A model generated the notes under the pieces. The model searched no databases. It worked only from the letters and a program-made list of their open reading frames with translations, and was not told the origin of the DNA. The position numbers and the translations under genes were made by a program. 6,526 nt of DNA from Thermoleophilia bacterium (GTDB lineage: Bacteria; Actinomycetota; Thermoleophilia; RBG-16-64-13), in assembly GCA_016929985.1 (NCBI GenBank), contig JAFGIH010000738.1:1-6526 (forward strand), given 5' to 3'. This document shows positions 1-5,152 of the stretch, piece after piece. Every line of letters begins with the position of its first letter. Within the stretch, counting starts at the first letter, position 1.

Positions 1-794
1 ACGATCTTCTCCGCCGGCACCCAGGTGATCTCGGCGACCTTGTCGAGGGGATAGCGCTGCAGATGCCTCTCGAGCTTGTCGAAGCCCACCGTCCACTCGG
101 CCACAAAGTCCTCGTCGTAGAGCCTTTCGCCGACGATGACGTTGAGCATCCCGAGCGCCAGAGCCAGGTCGGTGCCCGGCCTGGGCCGCAGCCAGACATC
201 AGCCCGCTTGGCGGCCGCGGTACAGAGCGTGTTCACCACAATGAGCTTGGCGCCCTCCCTCAGCGGAGGATCGGCGCCGTTGCCCCAGCAGAGCAGGCAG
301 GCCGGGCCCCCGGGAAGGTCGGGCGAGCCGTCGAAGCCGTAGGTGACGAGCCGTCCCGTCGCGCTGGGGATGTAGCAGGTGTTGTCGATGCTGGTGACGT
401 TGGGCGTGCCGAAGACGTTGCCCAATCGCGAGACATAGTCGGCGTGGCGGCCGTACAGGCCCTTCGCCAGACACACCGACTCGGCGCCGTGCACGTCCCT
501 GGCGGAGACGAACCTCTCGGCGATGGTATCGAGGGCCTCGTCCCACGAGATCCTCTCCCATGACCCCCCGCCCTTGGCCCCTTTGCGCCTCTGTGGATAG
601 AGCAGGCGGTAGGGAGAGTAGAGGCGCTCCAGTCCGGCCGTCGCACGGGCGCACAGCCCGGCCGGAGCCCCGCCGGGCGCCGCTTCGCCCTCCACACGCA
701 CCGCGCGACCGTCCTCAACGTGGACCAACATGGGACAACCCCTGCCGCACTCCTGGCAGATGGTCCGCACCACTCTGTGTCCCTCGGGCGCCAT
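1..794 (-). CDS. Molybdopterin (bis-MGD) oxidoreductase, N-terminal part, cut by window edge
   Basis: The first 264 residues of a DMSO-reductase-superfamily molybdoenzyme; the C-terminus lies left of base 1. An N-terminal Molybdop_Fe4S4 domain shows C13-x2-C16-x3-C20 and C48 (CQECGRGCP ... GLCARA), ligands for one [4Fe-4S] cluster. The domain-typical WERISWDEALD follows at about 79-89, then FGTPNVTSIDNTCYIPSATG at 128-147. In that stretch C140 sits where formate dehydrogenase H has its Mo-ligating selenocysteine, so a Cys-ligated Mo or W is likely. GAKLIVV and RPGTDLALALGM are the cofactor-binding segments typical of the family. There is no twin-arginine signal at the N-terminus, so it is probably cytoplasmic. 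The start is ATG at 794, with GGGAGGT six bases upstream and 20 bases after the preceding stop. The family includes formate dehydrogenases, acetylene hydratase-like and hydroxylase-like enzymes; the substrate cannot be told from this half. The loop between WGNG and GAKL looks about 10 residues shorter than usual. Confidence 0.93.
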   Translation of the reverse strand, partial: MAPEGHRVVRTICQECGRGCPMLVHVEDGRAVRVEGEAAPGGAPAGLCARATAGLERLYSPYRLLYPQRRKGAKGGGSWERISWDEALDTIAERFVSARDVHGAESVCLAKGLYGRHADYVSRLGNVFGTPNVTSIDNTCYIPSATGRLVTYGFDGSPDLPGGPACLLCWGNGADPPLREGAKLIVVNTLCTAAAKRADVWLRPRPGTDLALALGMLNVIVGERLYDEDFVAEWTVGFDKLERHLQRYPLDKVAEITWVPAEKI

Positions 795-800
795 CGCCTT

Positions 801-807
801 ACCTCCC
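801..807 (-). promoter_or_regulatory. Ribosome binding site of the molybdoenzyme gene
   Basis: On the minus strand this reads GGGAGGT, a near-perfect Shine-Dalgarno sequence, six bases before the ATG at 794. It fixes the start, which otherwise has no window-internal homology support, and shows the gene is translated on its own despite the short gap to the MBL gene. Confidence 0.8.
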
Positions 808-814
808 GTGCTCG

Positions 815-1606
815 TCAGTGCCGCCGGGCCACGAGGGCCCGCAGTTGCTCGGACATTCCGGGGCCGCTCATGGGGATGCCGTGTCCGCCGGCCAACACCA
901 GCGGTTCGAGCTTGGCCAATTCCGCCACCGCCGCCCTTGCCGCCCGCCTATCCCAGGTGACGTACCACGGGGGCCCCGAGACGGTCTGCCTCTCGGTAAG
1001 GAAGCCTACCGGAGACGTGAAGTTCACGGTCAGCAGCGCGTCACCCGAGATGAGTACCCGGTCCGACCGCCGGAAGAACGCAACGTGCCCAGGAGTATGG
1101 CCGGGTGAAGGCACCGCCTCCCAATCGGGCAGCCCCGGGGGAGCGGCCGCCGGGTCGAAAGCCTGCACCAAGTCCGCCACGCCGGCCTCCGACATTATCG
1201 CCCCACCCCGCTTCTTGCCCATCAGACGCAGCATGGGTAGGACGACCCACCGGTCGAGCGGGTGCCCGTACTCGCGGAACGTGGCCATGTCACCTCTCAC
1301 CATCACCATCTCGTCAGGATGCGCGTAGGCGGGGCAGTCCCAGACCTTGATGAGTTCGCGCAGCGCGCCCACATGGTCGGGGTGATCGTGCGTGATGAGG
1401 ATCGAGACGGGCGCCGAACCCACGCCGAAGAGCGACTCCGCTGCCTCCCGGATGGGGGCCGCGCAACCGGGCGATCCTGCATCGACGAGCACCCACGACG
1501 GGCCGGAGCGGACGAAGTACACATTGGCCCGCATGAACCCCTTGCCCACCGTGAGCCCATGGACACCCGGCGCGATCTCAGTGCTCGTTCCTGCGGGCCC
1601 GGACAT
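815..1606 (-). CDS. MBL-fold metallo-hydrolase (glyoxalase II-like superfamily)
   Basis: A 263-residue metallo-beta-lactamase-fold hydrolase (COG0491-like). Visible metal-ligand motifs, numbered from the ATG at 1606, are THDHPDH (H73, H75, D77, H78), PGHTPGH (H170), the bridging aspartate in SGD (D189), and H242 in GGHG. This is a full dinuclear metal site, usually zinc, so it should be active. There is no signal peptide, so it is probably cytoplasmic. Members hydrolyse thioesters, lactones, phosphodiesters or similar bonds; the substrate is unknown. A GTG at 1609 directly precedes the ATG and could also be used; AGGGGGG lies seven bases before the ATG, which favours 1606. It sits 21 bases after the esterase stop and 20 bases before the molybdoenzyme start, so all three are very likely co-transcribed. 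A residue patch at about 110-135 (REYGHPLDRW ... GKKRGG), between the HxHxDH and GHTPGH motifs, may shape the substrate pocket. Confidence 0.93.
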   Translation of the reverse strand: MSGPAGTSTEIAPGVHGLTVGKGFMRANVYFVRSGPSWVLVDAGSPGCAAPIREAAESLFGVGSAPVSILITHDHPDHVGALRELIKVWDCPAYAHPDEMVMVRGDMATFREYGHPLDRWVVLPMLRLMGKKRGGAIMSEAGVADLVQAFDPAAAPPGLPDWEAVPSPGHTPGHVAFFRRSDRVLISGDALLTVNFTSPVGFLTERQTVSGPPWYVTWDRRAARAAVAELAKLEPLVLAGGHGIPMSGPGMSEQLRALVARRH

Positions 1607-1613
1607 CACCCAA

Positions 1614-1620
1614 CCCCCCT
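1614..1620 (-). promoter_or_regulatory. Ribosome binding site of the MBL hydrolase
   Basis: The minus strand reads AGGGGGG within a longer purine run (GAGAGGAAAGGGGGG), seven bases before the ATG at 1606 and four before the GTG at 1609. The spacing supports the ATG. The run lies wholly in the short gap after the esterase gene. Confidence 0.55.
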
Positions 1621-1627
1621 TTCCTCT

Positions 1628-2377
1628 CTAGCGGCCGTTATGCGCCGCGATGAACTCCAGGGTCTTCGCGAAGACGAGTTCCTTGTCGTTGTCCATGGTG
1701 GCAACATGGTGAGAATTCTCTAGCTTTACTAGAGCTTTAGTCTTGGACGCAAGGGAGTGGTAGATAGTCTGCTGATTGGACGGCGGTATCACGTGGTCGA
1801 CCACCGACGAGAAGACCAGCGCCGGACACCGCACCAGCCCGAGATCGCTCCGGACGGCCGCCATGACATGTGCGAAGTGCCGCGCCGCCCGGATAGGGAT
1901 GCGATCGTACGCGCCTTCGTCCACCCCGGCCAGTTTCGTGTCGTTGCCCACGGTTTTCGTCCAACGCGGGAACCCGATGCGTCCGAGGGCCCGCATCAAG
2001 AGCTCTTGGGGATGACGGATGGCCGCGTTCACGGTGACCACACCCACTATCTCCGGATGATGCGCCGCCAGCCACAAGGCCAGAGTGCCACCCATGGAGA
2101 GCCCGGACACGAAGACCGCGTCGACCCGTTCTTGCAGCCAGGCGTAGGCCTGTTCTACATCGGCGACCCAATCCGTCCACTGTGCCGCCTCCAACGCCTC
2201 CGGCGTGCGCCCGTGGCCGGTCAGAAGAGGGACGGCCACGGTATGGCCGGCGTCGGCAGACCGCAACGCCCACTCGTGCATAGAACGCGGCGATCCGGTG
2301 AAGCCGTGGCACAGCAACAGGCCCACGCGGCCGTTGTCTCCCGATCCCACCAAGTAGAGAGGCTCGTTCCATTCCAT
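1628..2377 (-). CDS. Alpha/beta-hydrolase, carboxylesterase / monoacylglycerol lipase-like
   Basis: A 249-residue single-domain serine hydrolase resembling the Est30 / monoacylglycerol-lipase group. The oxyanion-hole segment is CHGFTGSP (H24-G25-F26); GHG is at 54-56; the nucleophile elbow GLSMGG has S94. The acid is D194 in SSVVDHVIPP and the base is probably H224 in NSHHVATMD, giving a complete triad. There is no signal peptide, so it should act inside the cell on short- or medium-chain esters or monoglycerides. The start chosen is ATG at 2377 (MEWNEPLYLVG), with GGAGG nine bases upstream. The frame stays open to 2524, but the extra 49 residues have no family match and would run across the start of divergent glpK. 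It is the first gene of the minus-strand operon. Its C-terminal coding stretch near the catalytic histidine uses unusually A/T-rich codons (see the inverted repeat at 1718). The true ester substrate is unknown. Confidence 0.93.
   Translation of the reverse strand: MEWNEPLYLVGSGDNGRVGLLLCHGFTGSPRSMHEWALRSADAGHTVAVPLLTGHGRTPEALEAAQWTDWVADVEQAYAWLQERVDAVFVSGLSMGGTLALWLAAHHPEIVGVVTVNAAIRHPQELLMRALGRIGFPRWTKTVGNDTKLAGVDEGAYDRIPIRAARHFAHVMAAVRSDLGLVRCPALVFSSVVDHVIPPSNQQTIYHSLASKTKALVKLENSHHVATMDNDKELVFAKTLEFIAAHNGR
1718..1734. repeat. Small inverted repeat in an A/T-rich patch inside the esterase gene
   Basis: CTCTAG and CTAGAG form perfect six-base arms around the five-base centre CTTTA. The site lies in the esterase codons for about residues 214-219 (minus-strand codons CTA, GTA, AAG, CTA). 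The patch from about 1710 to 1745 is clearly richer in A/T than its surroundings and holds CTAG twice, a tetranucleotide that is rare in many bacteria. It could be a chance product of codon choice; no T-run follows it, so it is not a convincing terminator. Confidence 0.4.
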
Positions 2378-2410
2378 GAGAGAGCGCCTCCGATCCCGGC
2401 CGCGCCGGGC

Positions 2411-2440
2411 TTGCTCGTTGTATGCCGACTGTCCTATTGT
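2411..2440 (+). promoter_or_regulatory. Candidate glpK promoter, possibly giving a leaderless transcript
   Basis: A weak -35 candidate TTGCTC (2411-2416) and a -10 candidate TATTGT (2435-2440) are 18 bases apart. The -10 ends seven bases before the glpK ATG at 2448, which places the expected start point at about 2447, right at the start codon. No good Shine-Dalgarno sequence lies before this ATG. Together these suggest a leaderless mRNA. The -35 match is poor, so this rests mainly on the -10. Confidence 0.4.
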
Positions 2441-2446
2441 ACGAGC
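2413..2446. repeat. Inverted repeat flanking the glpK -10, possible operator
   Basis: GCTCGT (2413-2418) and ACGAGC (2441-2446) are perfect six-base inverted arms separated by 22 bases. They bracket the glpK -10 candidate and the overlapping minus-strand -10 candidate, a layout fitting a dimeric repressor or activator site. Arms of this length can arise by chance, and no regulator gene is in the window. Confidence 0.3.
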
Positions 2447-2447
2447 T

Positions 2448-4100
2448 ATGGCACAGAAGTCGACAGCCCCTGGGGCCCGCCCCGGGCCACCTACCGCCGT
2501 GATGGCGCTCGACCAGGGCACCACAAGCTCCCGGGCGATAGTCTTCGGGCGCGACGGCGCCGTGCTTGCGACCGCGCAAGAGTCCTTCCCCCAGCACTAT
2601 CCCGAGCCGGGATGGGTGGAACACGACCCTGAGGACATCTGGGGCACGCAATTGCGCTGCGCGCAGATTGCGCTCGGCCAAGCCGGCCTCAGGCCGCAGG
2701 ACCTCGCCGCGGTCGGCATCACCAACCAGAGAGAGACCGTGCTCCTGTGGGACGCCAAGACCGGCGCATCATTGGGTAACGCCATCGTGTGGCAGTGCCG
2801 CCGGACGGCCGACCGCTGCGAACAGCTGAAGCAGGCCGGGCACGAGCCCACCATAGTGGCGCGGACGGGCCTGCGCCTCGACCCCTACTTCAGCGCCACC
2901 AAACTTGAGTGGCTGCTTGCCCACCGCGAGGGAGCCGCCGACCTGCTCGCGCAGGGCCGGCTGCGTGCCGGCACCATCGACAGCTTCTTGATTTGGCGGC
3001 TCACGAGTGAGTCGCTCACGAGTGAGTCGCTCACCGGCGGCCGCGCGCATGTCACCGACTACAGCAACGCCTCGCGCACCATGCTGCTCGACCTCGAGCG
3101 CCTCGACTGGGCCGACGAGCTACTCGACCTCTTCGGAGTGCCCCGCGCGATCCTGCCGCGCCTGTGCCCGTCGTCGGGGGTGGTAGCGCATACCGACCCG
3201 GAGGTGTTCGGCGCGGCCGTGCCCATCGCCGGCATCGCCGGCGACCAGCAGGCCGCCCTCTTTGGCCAGGGAGCCCTCCGGACCGGAGACAGCAAGAACA
3301 CCTACGGCACCGGCTGCTTCCTGCTCACCAATGTGGGACCGCGGCCGGTCCGGCCGGAACACGGACTGCTGTCGACGGTGGCCTGGGTGCTCGGCGGCCC
3401 GGGCGCAGCGGCAGCCGGCGGCTCGGGCGCCGCCCGGAGCTTGCCCGGCGCCGGCGCAACCGCCGCCGCGGCAGATGCCGCCCGGGAAGGCCCCGCCGTC
3501 ACCTACGCCCTGGAGGGTTCGGTCTTCATGGCCGGCGCCGCCGTGCAGTGGTTGCGCGACGGGCTCGGCATCATCACGGTCTCTGAGGAGATCGGGCCGC
3601 TGGCCGCCCAGGCTCCCGACAACAACGGCGTCTACTTCGTGCCGGCGCTCACCGGCCTGGGCGCCCCCTACTGGGACCCCTACGCCCGCGGGCTCCTCAT
3701 CGGGCTCACCCGGGGCACGGGGCCCGCGCAGCTGGCCCGGGCCACCGAGGAGGCCATCTGCTATCAGACCCGGGCGGTGCTCGACGCCATGCGGCAGACC
3801 TCGGGTGTCGACATCGCCGGTCTGCGGGCCGATGGCGGCGCCGCGGGCGACGACTTCCTGCTGCAACTCCAGGCGGATGTTCTGGGGATACCGGTGATTC
3901 GGTCGCGGCTGCAGGAGACCACCGCGCTGGGCGCCGCGGCGCTGGCCGGACTGGCGGTTGGTTTCTGGTCGGAAGCGGAGGTCGCGGCTCTGGCGGGCGC
4001 CGACCGCGTCTTCACGCCCCGCATGGACGCGGCCGAACGCGAGCGCCTCTACTCAGATTGGCAGAGAGCCGTCGAGCGGTCGCTGGGCTGGGCGCGCTGA
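2448..4100 (+). CDS. glpK: Glycerol kinase with two extra insertions
   Basis: A FGGY-family kinase that phosphorylates glycerol with ATP to sn-glycerol 3-phosphate in the cytoplasm. At 550 residues it exceeds the usual length of about 500. Diagnostic segments: ALDQGTTSSRAIVF (20-33), GITNQRET with R95-E96, W115 (NAIVWQ), Y147 (LRLDPYFSA), and catalytic-base D266 in GIAGDQQAALFGQG. ATP-site elements are GTGCF, YALEGSVFMAGAAVQWLRDG, LTGLGAPYWDP and ADGGAAGDDF. All glycerol contacts known from the E. coli enzyme are present. Two insertions account for the excess: 10 residues (TSESLTSESL) after L185 and an Ala/Gly-rich run at about 318-348. The E. coli FBP loop GGKGGTR is absent, and E252 replaces the HPr-phosphorylated histidine of Gram-positive homologues. 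The start is ATG 2448 (MAQKST); an ATG at 2376 in the same frame overlaps the divergent start and adds a basic tail with no family match. No glpF, glpD or glpR lies beside it. Confidence 0.97.
   Translation: MAQKSTAPGARPGPPTAVMALDQGTTSSRAIVFGRDGAVLATAQESFPQHYPEPGWVEHDPEDIWGTQLRCAQIALGQAGLRPQDLAAVGITNQRETVLLWDAKTGASLGNAIVWQCRRTADRCEQLKQAGHEPTIVARTGLRLDPYFSATKLEWLLAHREGAADLLAQGRLRAGTIDSFLIWRLTSESLTSESLTGGRAHVTDYSNASRTMLLDLERLDWADELLDLFGVPRAILPRLCPSSGVVAHTDPEVFGAAVPIAGIAGDQQAALFGQGALRTGDSKNTYGTGCFLLTNVGPRPVRPEHGLLSTVAWVLGGPGAAAAGGSGAARSLPGAGATAAAADAAREGPAVTYALEGSVFMAGAAVQWLRDGLGIITVSEEIGPLAAQAPDNNGVYFVPALTGLGAPYWDPYARGLLIGLTRGTGPAQLARATEEAICYQTRAVLDAMRQTSGVDIAGLRADGGAAGDDFLLQLQADVLGIPVIRSRLQETTALGAAALAGLAVGFWSEAEVAALAGADRVFTPRMDAAERERLYSDWQRAVERSLGWAR
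2999..3034 (+). repeat. Tandem 15-base repeat inside glpK
   Basis: Two exact copies of CTCACGAGTGAGTCG (3000-3014 and 3015-3029) are followed by a third start, CTCAC, that runs into the normal LTGG codons. Each copy encodes LTSES. The unit is itself a near-palindrome (CTCAC-GA-GTGAG), so it can form hairpins, a setting that favours slippage. The unit length is a multiple of three, so gain or loss of copies keeps the frame. Confidence 0.95.
3399..3491 (+). other. Ala/Gly-rich insertion in glycerol kinase
   Basis: Residues about 318-348 are almost wholly Ala, Gly, Ser and Pro with a few charged residues. They lie between LLSTVAWVLGG and VTYALEGSVF, where typical glycerol kinases join these segments with a few residues. 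The reading frame and the conserved flanks are intact, so it is an in-frame insertion, probably a flexible loop. The DNA is a G/C-rich low-complexity run, consistent with slippage. Confidence 0.75.
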
Positions 4101-4120
4101 GAGCTTCCTACACAGTGCGA

Positions 4121-4126
4121 TAGACT
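4121..4126 (+). promoter_or_regulatory. Candidate -10 of the cation efflux gene, possibly leaderless
   Basis: TAGACT fits TANNNT and ends nine bases before the ATG at 4136, so transcription would begin at about 4133-4136. The bases between (CCTGATCTA) hold no Shine-Dalgarno sequence. No clear -35 is seen; 17 bases upstream would fall at the glpK stop codon. The gap to glpK is only 35 bases, so read-through from glpK is an alternative source of transcript. Confidence 0.35.
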
Positions 4127-4135
4127 CCTGATCTA

Positions 4136-5083
4136 ATGCTAGACGCCATCGACGAGAGCCCGGCCCCAAAGCACCGCGAGCGTGCCATCCGGCGTGTTCT
4201 ATGGGTGGTCCTCGCCCTCAACATCGCCGTGGCGCTTGCGAAGTTCCTGTTCGGCGTCTTCAGCCACTCCGTGGCTATGCAGGCCGATGGTATCCACTCG
4301 TTCTTCGACGGCGCTTCCAATGTCGTGGGGATCGTCGGTATGTGGTTCGCATCGCGTCCCGCCGATCAGAGCCATCCGTACGGACACGGCAAGTTCGAGA
4401 CCTTCACGGCCGCAGCTATCGCCGTCATGTTGGGCATCGCCGGCTACACCGTCGCCCGAGGAGCCATCGACAGCCTGCAGGGCCAAGGCGACGCTCGGGT
4501 CACAGTGGCATCTTTTGCGATCATGGTGGGCACACTCGCCATCAACCTCACGGTGACGACGTGGGAGACCCGAGCAGGCCGGCGGCTGGGCAGCGAGGTT
4601 CTGAGAGCGGATGCGCGCCACACACTCAGTGACGTGCTCGTGAGTTCCGGGGTGATCGTCGGTCTCATCTTGGTGAAGCTGGGGTTCGAGAAGGCAGACG
4701 GAATCCTGGCTTTGCTGGTAGCCGTGGCGATCACCTATACCGCGTTCACGATCCTGCGACGCGTCGCACGCACTCTGAGTGACGCGGCGCGGCTTCCCGT
4801 AGACGAGGTGGTGGAGGTCGCAGCCGGCGTCGACGGTGTGGTGGAGTGCCATTCGGTGCGGACACGCGGACCGGAGAACCAAGTGTCTATGGATCTTCAC
4901 ATCTTGGTGGCTTCCGACGCCACCGTAGACAGAGGCCACGCGATAGCCCACGCCGTGGAGGCCGGATTGCGCGCCCGGTTCCCTCAGGTGGCCGACGTGG
5001 TCGTACACGTGGAGCCTGCCACGAAGACGCTTTCGGAGCAACAGTCACCAGGCGGGGGACATGATGGAGGATCTGCCGGCTGA
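4136..5083 (+). CDS. Cation diffusion facilitator (CDF) family metal efflux transporter
   Basis: A 315-residue inner-membrane divalent-cation/proton antiporter. Six hydrophobic segments are visible at about 21-41, 47-70, 91-112, 121-141, 164-182 and 186-206. A cytoplasmic C-terminal domain follows at about 213-295. The transport site is H54-xxx-D58 in TM2 (GIHSFFDGASN) and H162-xxx-D166 in TM5 (ARHTLSDVLVSS). This is the HD-HD arrangement linked with zinc selectivity, unlike the DD-HD site of E. coli YiiP/FieF. The loop motif HPYGHGKFET after TM2 is typical of the family. H239, H255, H291 and E293 in the tail domain are possible regulatory metal ligands. The protein ends in a flexible GGGHDGGSAG stretch. 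Zinc is the most likely substrate, but iron, cobalt or cadmium cannot be excluded. It follows glpK by 35 bases and converges on the next gene; the shared direction with glpK does not imply a shared function. Confidence 0.95.
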   Translation: MLDAIDESPAPKHRERAIRRVLWVVLALNIAVALAKFLFGVFSHSVAMQADGIHSFFDGASNVVGIVGMWFASRPADQSHPYGHGKFETFTAAAIAVMLGIAGYTVARGAIDSLQGQGDARVTVASFAIMVGTLAINLTVTTWETRAGRRLGSEVLRADARHTLSDVLVSSGVIVGLILVKLGFEKADGILALLVAVAITYTAFTILRRVARTLSDAARLPVDEVVEVAAGVDGVVECHSVRTRGPENQVSMDLHILVASDATVDRGHAIAHAVEAGLRARFPQVADVVVHVEPATKTLSEQQSPGGGHDGGSAG

Positions 5084-5126
5084 CCAACCCGAGCAGCACG
5101 CCCGCGGGCCGCGCCCCCGCCGAGCC

Positions 5127-5141
5127 GCGGCGAATCGCCGC
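5127..5141. terminator. GC-rich hairpin between convergent genes, weak terminator candidate
   Basis: GCGGCG and CGCCGC form a six-base stem around AAT, in the 69-base gap between the stop codons of the CDF gene (plus) and the GltD/NfnB-like gene (minus). The position suits a bidirectional terminator, but neither side has a T-run, so a classic Rho-independent mechanism is not supported. The gap is otherwise a featureless G/C-rich run. Confidence 0.35.
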
Positions 5142-5152
5142 CCCGGCGACCC

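Larger units (their letters stand above)
2378..2447. promoter_or_regulatory. Divergent intergenic region between the esterase operon and glpK
   Basis: The 70 bases between the two outward-facing start codons must hold promoters for both units if both start here. Plus side: TATTGT at 2435-2440 fits an actinobacterial -10 (TANNNT). Minus side: a ribosome site GGAGG (2387-2391 on the plus strand as CCTCC) precedes the esterase ATG by nine bases, and TACAAT (2441-2436) is a possible -10 with no good -35. The two -10 candidates overlap on opposite strands, so the promoters may compete or share a regulator. Confidence 0.55.

Noticed and set aside
570..600. Possible dispersed repeat (CCTTTGCGCCTCTGTGG-like) in the molybdoenzyme gene
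   Set aside because: It recalls a repeat seen in other bacteria, but the protein has normal length here (LLYP ... WERISWDEA) and no second copy lies in the window.
2376..2447. Upstream in-frame ATG for glpK giving 24 more residues
   Set aside because: It would overlap the divergent esterase start codon, the added residues are basic with no family match, and it would bury the promoter candidate inside the gene.
2378..2524. Upstream start for the esterase adding 49 residues
   Set aside because: The extension has no alpha/beta-hydrolase match and overlaps glpK; ATG 2377 has a good ribosome site and begins right before the first strand.
1757..2632. Plus-strand open frame of 291 codons opposite the esterase
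   Set aside because: It is antisense to a gene with a full catalytic triad and family motifs. Its own translation is rich in Arg, Pro and His with no recognisable domain, as expected from GC-rich antisense frames.
1737..2681. Minus-strand 314-codon frame overlapping the esterase in another frame
   Set aside because: It is frame-shifted relative to the esterase, has no family motifs, is Arg/Gly-rich, and runs across the glpK start.
3120..3866. Minus-strand 248-codon frame opposite glpK
   Set aside because: Its translation is a Gly/Ala/Arg-rich antisense shadow with no domain; glpK in this stretch is conserved throughout.
4199..5041. Minus-strand 280-codon frame opposite the CDF gene
   Set aside because: It is antisense to a gene with clear membrane segments and metal-site motifs; its His/Arg-rich product shows no known fold.
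5084..5152. Small RNA or extra gene in the convergent gap
   Set aside because: The gap is only 69 bases of G/C-rich sequence with one short hairpin; no promoter, start codon with ribosome site, or T-run was seen.
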